Positions 14,701-25,985 of a DNA stretch of 64,000 bases are shown here, piece by piece. The notes under the pieces are model-generated. The model made no database searches, had not been told where the DNA came from, and worked only from the letters and a program-made list of their open reading frames with translations. Each line of letters opens with the position of its first letter. The stretch's first letter is position 1. The translations under genes were made by a program, and so were the position numbers. Source of the stretch: Antedon mediterranea (lineage: Eukaryota; Echinodermata; Crinoidea; Comatulida; Antedonidae); assembly GCF_964355755.1 (NCBI RefSeq), contig NC_092673.1:4469001-4533000 (forward strand), in the 5' to 3' direction.

Positions 14701-17700
14701 TAAAATAACTGTTTGAGCGCGTTATGACATATAACTTTTATTGACTGATATTAATAGGGAACGCATGAACCGAATCAATGTAATAAAGAAATATCCATGC
14801 AAAATATATAAGACATTAAGTTATTTGTATATACAACATATCCCATATTGATAAACAATAGTATAATTTTCATAAACACTAAAACTGTTTTTTTTAAACA
14901 ACATTATTATATTTCGATACTTCGTAGTACGCATGCATTTACGTCAAGCAATAAGTTCCTATACAATTTAATATTTTAGTTTCAACAATTGCTAAGTCCT
15001 GTACTTGCATTGGCCAAACCCGAGACAACAACCAGTCCAAACTAAACGAACTAATATTGGTGGTTTTATACATGAAAACGTCAACATAATTAAATAAAAG
15101 CTAACTATTCTGTTATATAGAACTATTATTAAATGATTGATTATTAAATGATTGATTATTAAAAACGATTGATTATTAAATGATTGATTATTAAAAATGA
15201 TTGATTATTAAAAATGATTGATTATTAATCGAGTTACTCCCACTTAACTGTATACTGTATGGCCTTATACTGTATCTGTAATTAACCAATTACAACATAT
15301 TCGTGCTAGGCCTGTTATCATCATACCTATCGATAGTTGTATCTTTCTTAAGTCATTAATTAGAGCGTCAAGTGGTAGTTATCCCCTGTACCAAATAGGT
15401 TAATATAGCGGGGTGACCGTCAACTAGGCCTGTTGTATTTGCCAAATCTATCAATGGTTACGATACGAGTCCAATGTATTATTTGATGCTCATTTTCTGA
15501 TGTTTGACATTGCTTCTGTTTGGCGGCAGTTAGTACTTTCTTGTATCAGATACTTTGGTTGTTAAGTGCACTTGTTAAGTACAAAATGATATTATTTCTA
15601 TTTGATAAGAGTCTTTGTGGAAACATGGCGTCCGGACATTCCTCAATTGCCTATCGTTGCCCTAGAAATACTACGATAGACTCTTAAACGGTTGTTATAT
15701 ATTTTAATAGCATTATATCCACGTTTTATTTTGGCTTAAAATTGAATGTGCTAATATTGTTACTTGTATTGTAGACGAAATCTGCTATTTATTGACAAAT
15801 ATTGTTGGTAGGCCTAATGAAATAATATATCGTAGCATAGGATAAATAGAAAAAACAAGATTTGTGTACTGCAATACGGTATGTGATCCATGCTCTGACT
15901 TCACATACAAAATCGCAGCACTCCGTCGCTCAAATTCATTTTAGGCTCGTCAATATTTCATTCAGAATTAATTAGTAATCAATTTCAAATATTATCTGTA
16001 GAAATATATGGTTTATTTTATTATTTTAAAAGGGTTTTTATTGCATATACAACTGAACTCAAGTTTCGGTAAACAAAATTTATTTGCGATTAATTTTCAT
16101 AAAATGGTTTTATTTCCAGAACGTGAAAATGATGTAAATCTCTCTTTTCGTCAGGGATCCTAACCTATTCGCATAAATCAGTATATTTTTTAGTGATTAA
16201 GACGCTAATTTTGGTACTGTCATTATAAATTTTTGGTTTATAACATATCAAATGTTTACGAGTAATTGTATACCTGTAAATAACCTAAGATATGAATTCT
16301 ATGTGACGAAAAAAAAAAAAAAAAAGCTCTTCCAAAATTATTTGATTACTCATTTTAAAATAATACTCGTTAGAATTACTGTACAATACGACGACGACAA
16401 ATTAACGTGCTTGGTGCAATAAATATACCATTATGCATTAGGAATATACACACGTATGGTACGCTTCACGTATGGTACGCTTCACGTATGGTACGCTTCA
16501 CAGGGACGACGCTTCACGTGTACATAATTTTGGCCATGCTTAACTTATGACGACAAAAAAAAAGACTTTATGCTAGTAATTTCGACCTCCACCCCAATTT
16601 TGATGCCTTTTACGATGGCCTTAAGCTGGTAGAAAATAAGTAGGCCTTGATAAGCTGGGATGAAATTAAGAATCTTAATGTCCGGCATAAAACAGAATGT
16701 CTGTACTAAACACGTTTTTAATAATAACTTCTTAATTGTTCTTGAATGTAGCATACAAAACAAGGAAACAAAATTGTGATTTTATAAATAGAACGATTGT
16801 TCAACAGTATATCTATCTATCTTACCGGTATATAACTATGAACTCTACTTCCCACTTTATTAACGAGGTTGTAACAGAAGTAAATTAGCTGTAAATTAAA
16901 ATGCACGGATACGCACATTTTATGAAATAAGAACCAGTATATTTTCTAGATGTACTTATTTTTCTGTCAGTTTTACCTTCATTTATTTCATTCGTACATT
17001 TTAGACATCTATAAAACTTTAAGTAATTATGAAACAAGTCTGGTCAGAAAGAAAAAAAAAAACCCCAACAAATTAATGGTTTTGTTTTAATTATGATGAT
17101 GATATTATGTTGAGGCCAGCTGCAGCCTGTTTAGTGAGAGTTAGAATTAATCTTGTATATTGTAGGCATACTATACTATTCCCAGACAACCAAGGAAAAT
17201 CTGTCACAAAATCGAATGTGTAAAGGCCCATACAACAATGACAACTACGTCTTCAGTTAGGCCTAAATAGTGGCTTAATATTCACGATATCACGAAATTA
17301 TCGATGTATTGCTTTATGTAATAGATTTTATAATCTATCGGTATAAGGTCTAATACAAAACGTTGAATATAGAAATTGATTTATTTTATTTGAGGTGTCA
17401 CTGATGAAATAATCGAAAAAAAACAGCTAAAATATATTTTTGTATAAAAACTCACACACTGAGAATGGATAATGTTTAAAAAACAGACCCTTGACAAAGA
17501 AAACGAACGAACAAAAACATTTGTCTGTCCAACAAGTGTATATCGTACTAAATAGTGTAGTTTCTTACGAAAATTGAAATGGTTATTAACTAAAAGAAAC
17601 AAAAGTCTTACTATTGTGTATATCTGGTGATGGAGTAGCATCTCTGCGGTCGTTGTTATCGTCTGAAAACTGACGAGAATCAGCGTCTACGACGGACGAG

Positions 17701-17999
17701 CACGACCACGACGACGGGCTGAACTCCACACTAACATCGGTACTCACACTGCCTTCGCGTTTTAACAGTTTCCCTTCGCATTCCGTCCTTTCTAAAGTAA
17801 AACTGTATTTCGTTTTTCTACCTTTACTGTCTTTTCGAACACCGTACAGGATGTCGGCAATAAAATAAGGGGTACGTTGCTTACCCCTATTATCGTAGCA
17901 ATGAGGGTGCCATGTACCGACGGCCCCTGGGAGGGGATAGGAATAAGTTGATGTTGGCGATCCCATCATAGAATGGATAATACCTATTACTCCGTCCAT
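2734..17999 (-). CDS. NK7: NK-like homeobox transcription factor (NK7/NK7.1-like)
   Basis: Coding exons are 17999-17612, 6494-6301 and 3126-2734, joined through GT-AG introns in matching phases (1 then 0), giving 324 residues. Residues 43-53 ([11 protein letters not shown]) resemble an EH1 Groucho-binding repressor motif. The homeodomain spans about 151-210, with canonical R5, F8, L16, F20, W48, F49 and N51; the helix-3 core reads [14 protein letters not shown]. The second intron splits it between homeodomain positions 44 and 45, a common site in this class. The C-terminal 110 residues are rich in Glu, Asp, Lys and Ser. The words [16 protein letters not shown] and [13 protein letters not shown] fit my memory of the NK7.1 group; a Nedx-type or other NKL assignment is possible. 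The start ATG follows an in-frame TAG at 18018-18020. It is expected to be a nuclear DNA-binding regulator, probably a repressor. The first intron is 11.1 kb. Confidence 0.88.
3226..3999. repeat. 37-bp minisatellite in homeobox intron 2
   Basis: About 770 bp of tandem units alternate GTCGCACTTTATAATACT with GTCGCACTATGTAATAAT (variants CTCTGAAATAAT and CTGTGTAATAAT). The full unit is about 37 bp. The left end (3226-3300) uses a shorter 18-19 bp version, TGTCGCAATTTATTATAC. It lies about 100 bp beyond the homeodomain exon acceptor. Open frames across it are by-products of the repeat. Confidence 0.93.
4000..6300. other. Remainder of homeobox intron 2
   Basis: AT-rich intron sequence between the minisatellite and the second coding exon. 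Apart from the family A MITE at 5826-5991 I see no repeat, RNA gene or open frame of note. Confidence 0.5.
5826..5991. mobile_element. MITE family A copy
   Basis: Ends AAAGCTCTGTCTAAACTATC and GATAGTGTGGACAGAGCTTT are inverted. The interior has the CATATAGGGACATGATGATG and CATATTTGGGAATATCACTA blocks. It is flanked by TA on both sides. Confidence 0.85.
6620..6731. mobile_element. Degraded MITE family A copy
   Basis: Only the half ending ATCACTACCATATTTTGGCA ... GACAGAGCTTTA is recognisable. The opposite end has decayed. Confidence 0.55.
6732..10499. other. Homeobox intron 1, AT-rich part
   Basis: Intron sequence of very high AT content with many homopolymer and TAAT-type runs. A family A MITE lies at 8313-8462. 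No coding exon, RNA gene or tandem array is visible. Confidence 0.5.
8313..8462. mobile_element. MITE family A copy
   Basis: Inverted ends (CTGTCTACCTACACTATCAA and GATAAGTGTAGACTGAGCTT) surround the family's TGACATCACCGTGTCCATAT core. Confidence 0.8.
10500..10870. promoter_or_regulatory. Candidate intronic regulatory block
   Basis: This 370-bp block stands out from the surrounding AT-rich intron by higher GC content, lack of repeats and absence of coding signal. It has several homeodomain-type TTAATT/ATTAAT cores. It lies inside the large first intron of a developmental homeobox gene, where enhancers are common. The assignment is inference from composition and place only. Confidence 0.22.
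11628..11787. mobile_element. MITE family B copy
   Basis: Opens with TGGTTCCCACTAGAGACGCA and closes with GCGTCTCTAGTGGGAACCAC. The interior has AGTTGACCAATGACAAGTCA, the family's usual core. Confidence 0.85.
11923..12087. mobile_element. MITE family A copy
   Basis: Inverted ends AAGCTCTGTCTACACTATCA and TGATAGTGTAGACAGAGCTT with the full interior. It lies 136 bp from a family B copy. Confidence 0.88.
13244..13381. mobile_element. MITE family B copy
   Basis: Compact 138-bp palindrome with ends AAGCTTGGTTCCCACTAGAA and CCAGTGGGAACCAAGCTTAA. Confidence 0.88.
13764..13916. mobile_element. Degraded MITE family A copy
   Basis: The left end is eroded (CTCTAAAGCTATCAAAC) and the right end shortened (AGTAGACAGAGCTTAA). 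The interior repeats of ATCACCACCATATTTGGCAT are clear. Confidence 0.7.
15124..15229. repeat. Short tandem array, about 15-18 bp unit
   Basis: Six or so units of TGATTGATTATTAAA with small length changes in the A run. Confidence 0.85.
16453..16519. repeat. 16-bp tandem array
   Basis: Three exact copies of ACGTATGGTACGCTTC followed by a diverged fourth (AGGGACGACGCTTCACGT). Confidence 0.85.
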
Positions 18000-18962
18000 C
18001 TGTTGATAGTCTGCTGTCTACAAAGTTTAAATCACACAATCAGGAGAAAATACTCAATCATTAGGTTATAATGCAATGCAAATATTAAATGATCGCATAG
18101 TTCAAAACGGATGATTTTGAAGTTTTTACAAGGGCGACTGAAATAACTACAATCAATGTTTTGACAAAAATGTTCGAAAGTAAATAACAATACTGGTCAA
18201 CAATGTAACGCTTCTGGTTGCAAATAGTTTTGTATAACCGTAGCAGAGGTATGTTATCTCTGATCTCTGGTTGTTGGTAAGATTACATCAAGTTCGAATC
18301 GAGTAATGGTTAAAAGCCTTTCTGCATGCCAGCTAGGTTGTCACCACGACGAACCATAAATGACAGTGCTCGTCCTACTCTCGCAAATTAGTCAAATTAA
18401 AATCAGTTTAATCGATATTATTAAAGTCTCAACAGGGACTGGATTTACGACGTAGCACCAGAGGTGGGTATGCCTGAAAGCAGTGTTTAGTCACGAAGTT
18501 AACAATCTATTACTGGTCACTGAAAACAGATAACAAACGCGAAGTGTATCGGAGGAGAAGTGACGTATCCACCAATGTATAGAATACACGCACAACCAAT
18601 TAACCAACTGCTACACTCCAATTGTCATTCAATCGAAGAGGTTGGCCCATTTTCTATATTGTTTCTCAACAACGATTAGGACAGATTCTCGCGTCGTTAT
18701 CCGATTGATAGAACGTGCTTGATAACAGTTCAGCGCCTCGCATCGCTTTGATCAATCACTTTGGTAAATAGTTCCAATGATGAGTCTATCCAATTTGTAT
18801 CGAGATTCGTCAATACGCCAGCGACCGTGAGTGTAGAAACTTAGCAAGGTGTTTTGGAAGCGTGCTCTTTTTGAGAAGTATAAGGCTTGTTAATCGTTTG
18901 ACTTCCAGGCCAATTACCGCCTTCAGCCGGTCTTCATATCACTGCAAGTCGGCAGTGTGTTT
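18000..18962 (-). promoter_or_regulatory. 5' region of the homeobox gene
   Basis: Sequence just upstream of the homeobox start codon, with an in-frame TAG seven codons before the ATG. It is less AT-rich than the introns and free of MITEs. It should hold the 5' UTR and proximal promoter, but I find no clear TATA box or initiator that fixes a transcription start. Confidence 0.35.
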
Positions 18963-20513
18963 GGGTCATTCTTCAGTAAGTGTCTAAAATCGTGTCCCGA
19001 TACTTTGGTGGGATAGAGACTGAAAATTCATCATTAAAAAATAAAAATTCTTGACTTAAATCATAATCAACATTATTGTAAATATAATTAATTACATAAA
19101 ACAAAGATAATTGCATTGATATTGTTAATTTTTATAAAAATGTTTCAGGCAACCCCCTATAATCCTATGTCCCGATCGTACATCTTCAATTTTATGATCG
19201 CCGTATATATTTGATAACAGGACTTTTGTTATCGAAAATATTGTAAAAAGTTAGTTAATCATTATTTCATGCGATTATATTCTTCGAAATACATCTCTAC
19301 ATACATTAAATCTCAAACTTTAAAGTTTTTGTTTGGAAAAAGCTTGTCCCGCAGTTTTGTGTCATTTCCGTCACATAATTTAAATGTACCGTCTACAGTT
19401 TAATGAACGGTGGGGAAAAAAATTGACTGTGCGTTGTAAACATACGAAGATATTTAAATTAAACTAGCCGCACATCATTTTCAATAAAAGAGGAAAAAAG
19501 CTAGAAAAACGAGGTTTTAGAAAAATTACAGCTGCGTACCTTTATTGAATGTCATATCCGAACGGTATAGAACTCATTAAATGATTATAATTTCTGTTTT
19601 TTTTCAACTGGAAGTACAAGTTATTTACGGTATCTAGAAGTATGCAATCCGTCTCCGCTGTCAGACATGCCTACGATGTGATCCTAGGCTGTCCAATGCT
19701 AAATACATCATCTCCGTCACGGTCAGCTCCGTCACATTTCCCAATGTTTCGTTGTGACGGAGATGACGGCCCGTGACGGATATGACTTTTTGTTATTGCC
19801 AGGGCCTTTTTTTGTTGTACATTTTGTTTTGTATATCTTTATTATGTTATTACATTGTATATCTATGTTACTCTGGTCAATAAACATAATCAAATCATAT
19901 CTTAAAGTCATCTCCGTCACATGATTTTTTAGGTTCGTCATATCCGTCACGGTTTCATCTCCGTCACATGGATATTTTATCCTTTTAAATCCTAAAATAT
20001 TTAAGTAATGAACGCAATTATGTGGTATATTGAAATATAAACAATATTCTTCTACTATGTCAATGGATAGTAATATTAGTTCAACAGAATTTTGTAAAAC
20101 ATCAGTGACAGTCATATTATTTTCTGAAAATTATTATTGTTTGGAATAGTAAATGGTTTTGAACGTATAAAATCATACTTATAAATGTTAAAACAATCAT
20201 TTTTTGATTAATAGAGACAAAAATAATATATAGTATCAAAGAATTAATAATGGAAATAATTTTATAATTCCTGAACCGTTATTTTTTCTATCTTTGTATA
20301 TTCCATAAATGTGACGGAAATGACAGTAACATAGAACCATGTATTTATAAATACGAATAAAATACGAAATATATAATAAAGATTGCGCCAAACATATGCT
20401 TGCCATGTAATACATGTTCATTTATCTGAATAAACTTTTAAAATTTAAAAAATGCAAATTTTAAAATCGATTTTTTATAAACCTGAAATTAGACACTTAC
20501 TGAAGAATGACCC
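18963..20513. mobile_element. 1.55-kb TIR DNA transposon, probably non-autonomous
   Basis: A 25-bp end starting GGGTCATTCTTCAGTAAGTG (18963-18987) is repeated exactly as its reverse complement at 20489-20513. Both flanks carry GTTT, a possible 4-bp target duplication. Inside, variants of ATCTCCGTCACA occur about nine times in both orientations (for example near 19367, 19710, 19912, 19946, 19962; reversed near 19755, 19773, 20312). They resemble the subterminal binding motifs of cut-and-paste transposons. A 127-residue minus frame (20115-19732) lies over these motifs, has no recognisable transposase domain and is probably incidental. I cannot assign the superfamily. Confidence 0.82.
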
Positions 20514-20797
20514 GTTTGTATTACGTTAGTTGAAGCGTTCGACCTGTAACCATGCGTGAATCAACTCTGATTTCGTGCAATATCCGTTTAGTTGTACGAG
20601 GCCTAGAATACCCGTTAAAACGTGTTATGCATGGAATTTGTAACGGTACGTGCTTAGCGCCACTTGTAAAACTTAATTATGCATGACGTCGAGAAATCAG
20701 CTACGTTAGTTTTGCATATGTGACGTGGTGCTGTAATACCACCGTGGTTGACACGAATTACGCTATGCGTTGCGTAGATTCAGTGTTCTTCTCCATG

Positions 20798-20817
20798 GTG
20801 TGTGTGTGTGTGTGTGT
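20798..20817. repeat. (GT)n microsatellite
   Basis: About nine to ten consecutive GT units. Confidence 0.95.
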
Positions 20818-23293
20818 CGTATAGACACTACCCAATAAAACGCAATGTTTAATAATTGAAAACCTTGGTATTTAATAAAAACGTATGCGTGTTTGTTACA
20901 TTATGAGTCAGTCGGGCAGCAAAGTGGTTGACCTCGCGAATTATTACCAAATCAAAATTTGAATTGCCGCCATCTTGGAATCGCGATAAAGCAAGTAGTG
21001 CGGAATTACAAAATGCAGCAAAAAAAAATTTCAATAACATTTAAATAGCATATTCATACAATTAAATTTATATTAATAAAATTCAACTAAGGATTTTACG
21101 AAAGATAGGCTACTTAAGAAATACTGCCGAGATCGGTTCCCCCACACGGCGTAGGGTACCGCAGTGCTAAGGGGCCTAGGTAGGAAAAAATCTGATTTTA
21201 CCTGTTAAACATGCTTGAACCAAGGCCATTTTAATATATATTATCCAGATTATATATCAAAACAAACTGATAAAAGGATTTGTTGATTTGCTTCTGATGA
21301 GAAAAGTGCCGGATTCATTTCGCTGACGGCGAATGAATACACGAATTTTCGCCATTTTCTAGCACTAGCCTTGGGTACCCAGACAGCTGATAACGATTAT
21401 ATTCGATTGTCCAGACGTCTCTGCTACTGGTGCTCAATACTACAGTATGTATTACCATGGACCTATAGGTCCATGGTATTACTGTACATATAGTACTGTA
21501 TGTTTAGTTTTTGCTTTCTTTATGGCAAAATAAATATTTAATTTTTATTATTGCTTATTTTGCTTTAACTTTATCCAAGAAGAAGTAAATATTATTATAT
21601 ATATGCATATTACAGTCAAGTTGCAACTGCCACGAATCCACTCCACTTTGGTTACTAACTAAATAATTAATAGTATAACATCATAACTAACAAACAAATT
21701 AACAAGTTAATAAATTAACCACCATTAAATAATTTTATTTACAAAAAAGTATTTTACATACAGTATAACATGTAATATCTTATTTACATCGAAGTAAAAT
21801 ATGCCTATCAAACTATCTTGCTCAGGCTAAAATATCAAGTTATATATGTCAATATTTGAGTTAAATCATCGCGATAATAAAAACTTTTATTTTTTTTTTA
21901 TTTTTAAAGACATCTGTTACATACATCAATTTACAAATATCAAAATAGGATTGTTTTTGCAGCACAAGATGAATCACAAGTCGGATAGTTTATTCTTAGA
22001 AACCTGAAAGAAAAAAAAAACACCAATAATGAGCTATTCATAGTTAAATAATTTTAATGTCAACTTTAGTCATCCTAAATTTTGTCGCCATGATCACTAC
22101 TATACACAATACTGTATATATAAATATCATAATATGTACGACCATCCAAATTACCTCATCCTACCTACAGTCCTTCCTAGCCTAGGCTACATTATTGTCA
22201 TATATTTACAAACCTCCAACAACAGCCACAACGTATTTTCTTTTCTTTGGCAAAGAATTTCCCGTAATATTGTCCTAAATTAATTAAATAAATCAAAAGG
22301 TCTAGGCCTAGGCCTTTCTTTAAATATCCGACGATATATATATATCCATAATCCAGTGGATATAGATTCAACATTTTAAACATAATAATAATATGGCTTC
22401 ACATTGATTATAATAAGTCGGCGATATGCCACTAAAAACTAGCCTGCGGCCCTCTCTATCCCCCTACAAATAGCACTGGGTTTCCGTCAAATGGGCTAGG
22501 CCTAGCCTAGGCCTAGATAATAATTAATACTACAAGTTGGGTACATTTTTTTACAACCAAATAATCTACAATTATATTGCAATATTTACCAAACTAGCAC
22601 CAAATCCAAAATAATAAAGCTACTAATAACATATTTTGGTATATTAACTGGTTTAAAAACGGATTGCACATAGTGATTTTGAAGGATTGAAATTACTCAA
22701 CCACACGGCCTGTACTAAACATACGAATCCAAGATGGAGTCTGCTTAGAATATATCCCCAGATTTGAACGGATATTGAATCCGTCCCACAAGCTGAACCA
22801 AGCTTAAACTTTCAGAAAAGATAGATTAATAACCTAATAACCAACCACTAAGTTTTTATAAAGGTTCCGTGCTGATGAGAAAAGTGCCGGATTCCCTACG
22901 AAACCAAACAAATAAATCATGTAGCCTACCTCAACGAACACCTCCATCTGCACTTTTTTCTTCAATAAGCTCTGTCGTCATTTCCTGGGCTATTTATACC
23001 AAAATTTTGTGGCGGGAATAATCTTTTATATTAGGAGTAACAATTTCCAAATATAGAAAGATATAATTTAACCCGGATGGTGGAAATTGCAGCAGATTTG
23101 TAAGGGTATTCCCATGCAAAATGCTTGCCGCGAAGTGAAAAGCGAACCGGAAGTCACTATAACTTGGCGATGCTCAGTGACCTGCGCAGTTAAAAAACAG
23201 CGTTTTAACGGTTAAATGAGCACTTTGCTGCTCGACTGGAGTAACATTAATATAACTACATCGATACATATTACGTTCTCTTGAATTGTTGTA

Positions 23294-23321
23294 GGCGGGC
23301 GGGCGGGCGGGCGGGTGGGCG
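23294..23321. repeat. (GGGC)n microsatellite
   Basis: Six to seven GGGC units with one GGGT. The G-runs are on the plus strand, in otherwise AT-rich DNA. Confidence 0.95.
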
Positions 23322-24196
23322 CCTCTAGATACGACAAAAATCCGCGTAGATTGTATTAATAATATCATTTGTCTATATCAAAGTTTAAGTGTGAATGTCT
23401 TGGAAGAGTTAGTTATCAATACCACAACAAGAGCACTACGATTAATATCGCGCCTATATAATGTTCCTTTAAAATACAATTATGTGATAATGTGTGTGTG
23501 TGGATTGACAGCATGCCAACACCATAAGGGTAAATGTATTAATAATTGCAAATATAGTAATAGGCTATAATAACTGTCAACCTTGGTTTCTTATTGTATG
23601 TATCATATATATCAACAATAAATAAATAAGGCAAGATTAGTTTAATTATTCTAACTTCGATTTGTAGATTAAATATACTATTGAAGGTTATATAGCCGTT
23701 ATCCACTGTGACAACGAGAACACGTTTCAGTAAAACGATCAATTAAAAGGCCACTCAAAAAAGACCGATTAAAGCGTTCGTGGCCAAAACCATGGATCTC
23801 CGTTATTTGTTTACGCTTGTAAAAGGCTTTACATGACTGCTGGCCCGAAGCTGGGTTGTCCTGAAGCATTTTCCATTAGAAGAACATTTGTTGGTGCTAT
23901 AAAAAGACAATTGTTTCAATGGATGACACAATATAAAAGAACCATTTGTGCATTATAACAAGGAAAACGAATGAGTTTAAACGCCAAACGCATCGTGAAG
24001 GCCGCTTAATTCGTAATCTAATAGATTCAGTTCGTTACACACGTCACGTCACGTTATTCATAATGTTACCACAAATTGGTATACCTATACATTTAATAAA
24101 CAGGGGAACGTTGAAAATAAAAAAACACAATGCGCAATGTTTGAGTGCTCTACGTTTTACAAAAAAGACAATTTTAAATTTAAAAAATCTCATTCG

Positions 24197-24450
24197 CATT
24201 TGGTTCCCATTTGTACGCAACGCATACGTAATCGCACCGTAAGTAATTTGACTAATCACGACGACCGAGTGGACGCAACGTAATGACGTAATCGCACCGC
24301 GAGTAATTTGACCAATCACGACGTCCGAGTGGACGCAACGTATTGACGTAATCGCACCGAAAGTAATTTGACCAATCACGACGTTCAAATAGACGCAATA
24401 AATAAATAATTGACCGCTTACGACGTCCAGTGAGTGGGAAACATGCTTTA
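24197..24450. mobile_element. MITE family B copy with internal tandem units
   Basis: It starts TTTGGTTCCCATTTGTACGC and ends GAGTGGGAAACATGCTTTA. Inside, a unit of about 66 bp containing GACGTAATCGCACCG and AATTTGACCAATCACGACG is repeated three times. It is therefore an expanded relative of the compact copies. Confidence 0.72.
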
Positions 24451-25293
24451 ATAATAGTAATATTTATCTAAATTTTTCTTCTTTTTATCATTATTATATT
24501 TAAAATAATTGTATAAATTTTAAATATAATACTGTAATGATAAAACGAATACTACAATAGATAATTATGTGTGAAACGAAATAAGCAAGTTTAAGGCACA
24601 GAGCCCTTAATAGTAACAAAATATTTTGAGAATTAATTCTGAGAAACAATGAAGATCATGCAAGAGGCCTATTTAGACCTAATATAAGTATAATAAATTA
24701 GAATTTTAACTTAATCGACGTTGGAATTGTCAATCTAAAGTCATCTTATAGTCTTTGATTAATTGTTTTCAACCACATTCTTGTAGCCACACTAACCATA
24801 CAAGACATGGGCCTGTAATTGCCTGGCGTTAATATTGACAACCGGTACACTAATGGAAAATGTAAAGTTCTTTTCCTAAACAATTTGAATGAAGCTTATC
24901 GTGCTAGCGTGTTCGTTTAATAATTGTTTGATTTGAAAGCATTACTAATCCTATAATCAGGCGAGGATATGCTTAATAAACTTTCTAATACCACGAACGA
25001 AGAAATGGAGACAAGAAGCTTGCGCAGTGTACAATTTATTCAGGTACGAATGATTGTTCTTTTCAGATATGCTTTACAAGCACAAGATGGCGCTATTTTA
25101 AGTATCTTCTTCAAAGAAGCAAATATTTATGCATAATTATAAAAAAAATATATTCATGATGATAAATTACTGTAATAACTAATCAAATTGGGACGAAGTT
25201 CTTGTAATAGTTATGGATATTTCTGTTGTTTGTGCTTTGTTTATTCGTGATTGCTATAAGTAACTTAAATATTCACTGTTTTGTCCTCATCTG

Positions 25294-25510
25294 TAGGCCT
25301 ACATTATACGTAGGCCTACATTATACGTAGGCCTACATTATACGTAGGCCTACATTATACGTAGGCCTACATTATACGTAGGCCTACATTATACGTAGGC
25401 CTACATTGTACGTAGGCCTACATTATACGTAGGCCTACATTATACGTAGGCCTACATTATACGTAGGCCTACGTATAATGTAGGCCTACATTATACGTAG
25501 GCCTACATTC
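25294..25510. repeat. 17-bp TAGGCCTAC array with one inverted unit
   Basis: About 12 nearly perfect copies of TAGGCCTACATTATACG. Near 25455-25485 the phase reverses (CGTATAATGTAGGCCTAC), so one unit is inverted and creates a local palindrome, before the array resumes. Confidence 0.95.
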
Positions 25511-25617
25511 AAGTTTATCAAAAAACGTTCTATATATATATTTTTTTTTAATAGAAAAAAATAAGTACCCGTAGGCCTATATACACACGTCAATTCTAAT
25601 TTATAATAAATGAGCAA

Positions 25618-25985
25618 TAGAATGACATTATGATGTACCTTGTCATTTAGGACAAGTAATATAATTCACGATTCCTATCTACTAATTAAATGGGTCGAAG
25701 TTCTTCTTAGAATGACATAATGATGTACCCTCTAAAGTTTTAATATTGGAAGTTATGAAAAGTAATATAATTCACGATTCCTATCTACTAATTAAATGGG
25801 TCAAAGTTCTTCTTAGAATAACATAATGATGTACCGTCTAAAGTTTTAATATTGGAAGTTATGAAAAGTAATATATTTCACGATTCCTATCTACTAATTA
25901 AATGGGTCGAAGTTCTTCTTAGAATGACCTAATGATGTAGGCCTACCGTCTAAAGTTTTAATATAGGAAGTTATGAAAAGTATAA
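25618..25985. repeat. 106-bp tandem repeat, about 3.3 copies
   Basis: The landmark AGTAATATAATTCACGATTC recurs at about 25655, 25761 and 25867. Copies are nearly identical over the unit, which also contains GGGTCGAAGTTCTTCTTAGA. One copy carries an inserted TAGGCCTAC-type word. No open frame spans it. Confidence 0.92.

Larger units (their letters stand above)
12088..17611. other. Homeobox intron 1, exon-1-proximal part
   Basis: Intron sequence between the MITE pair and the first coding exon. It contains one B MITE (13244-13381), one A MITE (13764-13916), two short tandem arrays (15124-15229, 16453-16519) and a GC-richer block at about 14400-14720 with no repeat or coding signal. Otherwise I see nothing in it. 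Confidence 0.5.
20514..24196. other. Intergenic region without a supported gene
   Basis: About 3.7 kb with no coding exon that I can support. It holds a GT microsatellite, a GGGC microsatellite and two direct copies of TGATGAGAAAAGTGCCGGAT (about 21296 and 22874). The rest is AT-rich. Confidence 0.45.

Noticed and set aside
19732-20115. 127-residue minus-strand frame with DGDETVTDMT-like words
   Set aside because: It lies wholly inside a TIR transposon and the odd words come from scattered CCGTCAC motifs. No domain is recognisable.
24044-24388. 114-codon minus frame with repeated CVHSDVVIGQIT
   Set aside because: It is a translation of the tripled 66-bp core of a family B MITE.
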